DNA of 64,000 bases from Ricinus communis (taxonomy: Eukaryota; Streptophyta; Magnoliopsida; Malpighiales; Euphorbiaceae), in assembly GCF_019578655.1 (NCBI RefSeq), contig NC_063262.1:2549582-2613581 (forward strand). Reading direction: 5' to 3'. Below are positions 63,461-64,000 of this stretch, one piece after another. How positions within the stretch are numbered: the first letter of the stretch is position 1; the number at the start of each line of letters is the position of its first letter. The notes under the pieces are model-generated. The model was given only the letters and a program-made list of their open reading frames with translations, was not told where the DNA came from and ran no database searches. The translations under genes were made by a program, and so were the position numbers.

Positions 63461-64000
63461 TCAACAAGATGGGCCTATGCTCCCACCCTCATCACTTCCA
63501 GACCGTTGCTGCTGCTGCTGCTGTTGTTGGGTTTGTTGAAACTGATGCTGTTGTTGTGGCGGAGTCTCTACCTTTGTTGGCTGAAGAAAAAGCTGTGCTT
63601 GAAGCTGGTGCTGCTGCTGATGATCCAATGGCTGTGACTGAATCTGATAAGGAGTATCAAAACTTCCTAAAGCTAAAGAAGGTGACATTGCAGCAACAGT
63701 AATCTGATTAAACCCGGCGGTATTATTATGAACTGGATCTTGCACATCATAACCCCTATTAAACCTCACAATCTCTTGCTGCTGCTGCTGCTGCTGCTCA
63801 TAAGCCCTAAGCATTTCTTGCTGCTCTCTTGCAGCCAAAGCAGCAGCCAACTGTTGAGCCTCAAAGATTTGATGCTGCTGTTGCTGCTGCTGGGGCTCGC
63901 GTATCATCAATGGCCCGCCATGGCCATGTACGGTCCCAGCAGGTATGCCGCCCATAATAGGCAATGCGTTATGTTGAATCAGCGAGGAAGATGGATTACC
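63461..64000 (-). CDS. LBD36: LBD36/ASL1-like LOB-domain protein, C-terminal part (runs off the edge)
   Basis: The open minus-strand frame continues to the last base of the window, so the LOB domain lies beyond the right edge. The 179 codons before the stop at 63461-63463 are low-complexity and Gln-rich. They carry the phrases GNPSSSLIQHNALPIM, AALAAREQQEMLRAYEQQ, IVRFNRGYDVQDP, MSPSLALGSFDTPYQ and the end GSDEGGSIGPSC. From memory, the C-terminal wording resembles LBD36/ASL1 of Arabidopsis (At5g66870), and position fits: LBD36 lies beside SnRK2.3 and the NRG1 genes there. The 3'UTR intron and downstream sequence resemble those of the Q-rich LBD gene 13 kb away. With the LOB domain out of view, the family call rests on the tail, the flank match and synteny. 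Confidence 0.72.
   Translation of the reverse strand, partial: GNPSSSLIQHNALPIMGGIPAGTVHGHGGPLMIREPQQQQQQHQIFEAQQLAAALAAREQQEMLRAYEQQQQQQQEIVRFNRGYDVQDPVHNNTAGFNQITVAAMSPSLALGSFDTPYQIQSQPLDHQQQHQLQAQLFLQPTKVETPPQQQHQFQQTQQQQQQQQRSGSDEGGSIGPSC

Noticed and set aside
1..64000. CRISPR arrays, bacterial operons or phage genes
   Set aside because: The sequence is plant nuclear DNA; the direct repeats found are minisatellites, microsatellites or duplications without regular spacers.

Overview
The window is nuclear DNA from a flowering plant, almost certainly a eudicot. The genes are split by GT-AG introns, and the intergenic and intronic DNA is very AT-rich. The gene families are plant-specific (RPW8-NLR, SnRK2, GARP/HHO, LOB domain), and one degenerate piece of chloroplast trnL-trnF DNA lies in the intergenic space. 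Species cannot be fixed from the sequence; a rosid is plausible.

Layout. 1-2.9 kb holds decayed DNA: an LRR remnant related to the NLR genes downstream, and a multiply broken gene for a tandem-repeat protein on the minus strand. 5.6-15 kb carries two tandem NRG1-type helper NLR genes on the plus strand. The first is intact (5 exons, 813 codons). The second has the same exon structure but a frameshift in its last exon. 16.1-20.9 kb is a complete nine-exon subclass III SnRK2 kinase on the minus strand (362 residues). 26.1-31.6 kb is a six-exon DEK_C plus double-SWIB protein (322 residues), with probable MITEs in two introns. A tRNA-Glu(TTC) lies at 32.5 kb on the minus strand. 36.6-38.4 kb is a five-exon HHO-type GARP repressor (370 residues). 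41.6-46.2 kb is a nine-exon Misato/DML1 homologue (574 residues). 49.4-50.7 kb is a LOB-domain gene with a very long glutamine-rich tail, and 63.5 kb to the right edge is the 3' part of a second, LBD36-like gene. The two LBD genes share a 3'UTR intron and flanking sequence, so they are a tandem duplication.

How the genes relate. They are not one pathway, but the neighbourhood looks like an old conserved block. From memory of Arabidopsis, LBD36, SnRK2.3 and the NRG1 cluster are neighbours (At5g66870 to At5g66910), HHO5 and the Misato gene are neighbours (At4g37180/At4g37190), and a SWIB gene lies close to HHO6 (At1g49520/At1g49560). The window appears to keep these together on one segment. The kinase acts in abscisic acid signalling, the NLRs in immune signalling, HHO proteins in nitrate/phosphate and flowering responses, and LBD proteins in organ development.

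No undescribed multi-gene system is evident. The points most worth a second look are the slippage-type deletion in the second NRG1 gene, the LBD tandem pair with its conserved 3'UTR intron and expanded Q-rich tail, the broken tandem-repeat gene at the left edge, and the chloroplast-derived insertion. Exon limits were read by eye from splice consensus, reading frame and family similarity. Every multi-exon CDS except the frameshifted one sums to a whole number of codons.
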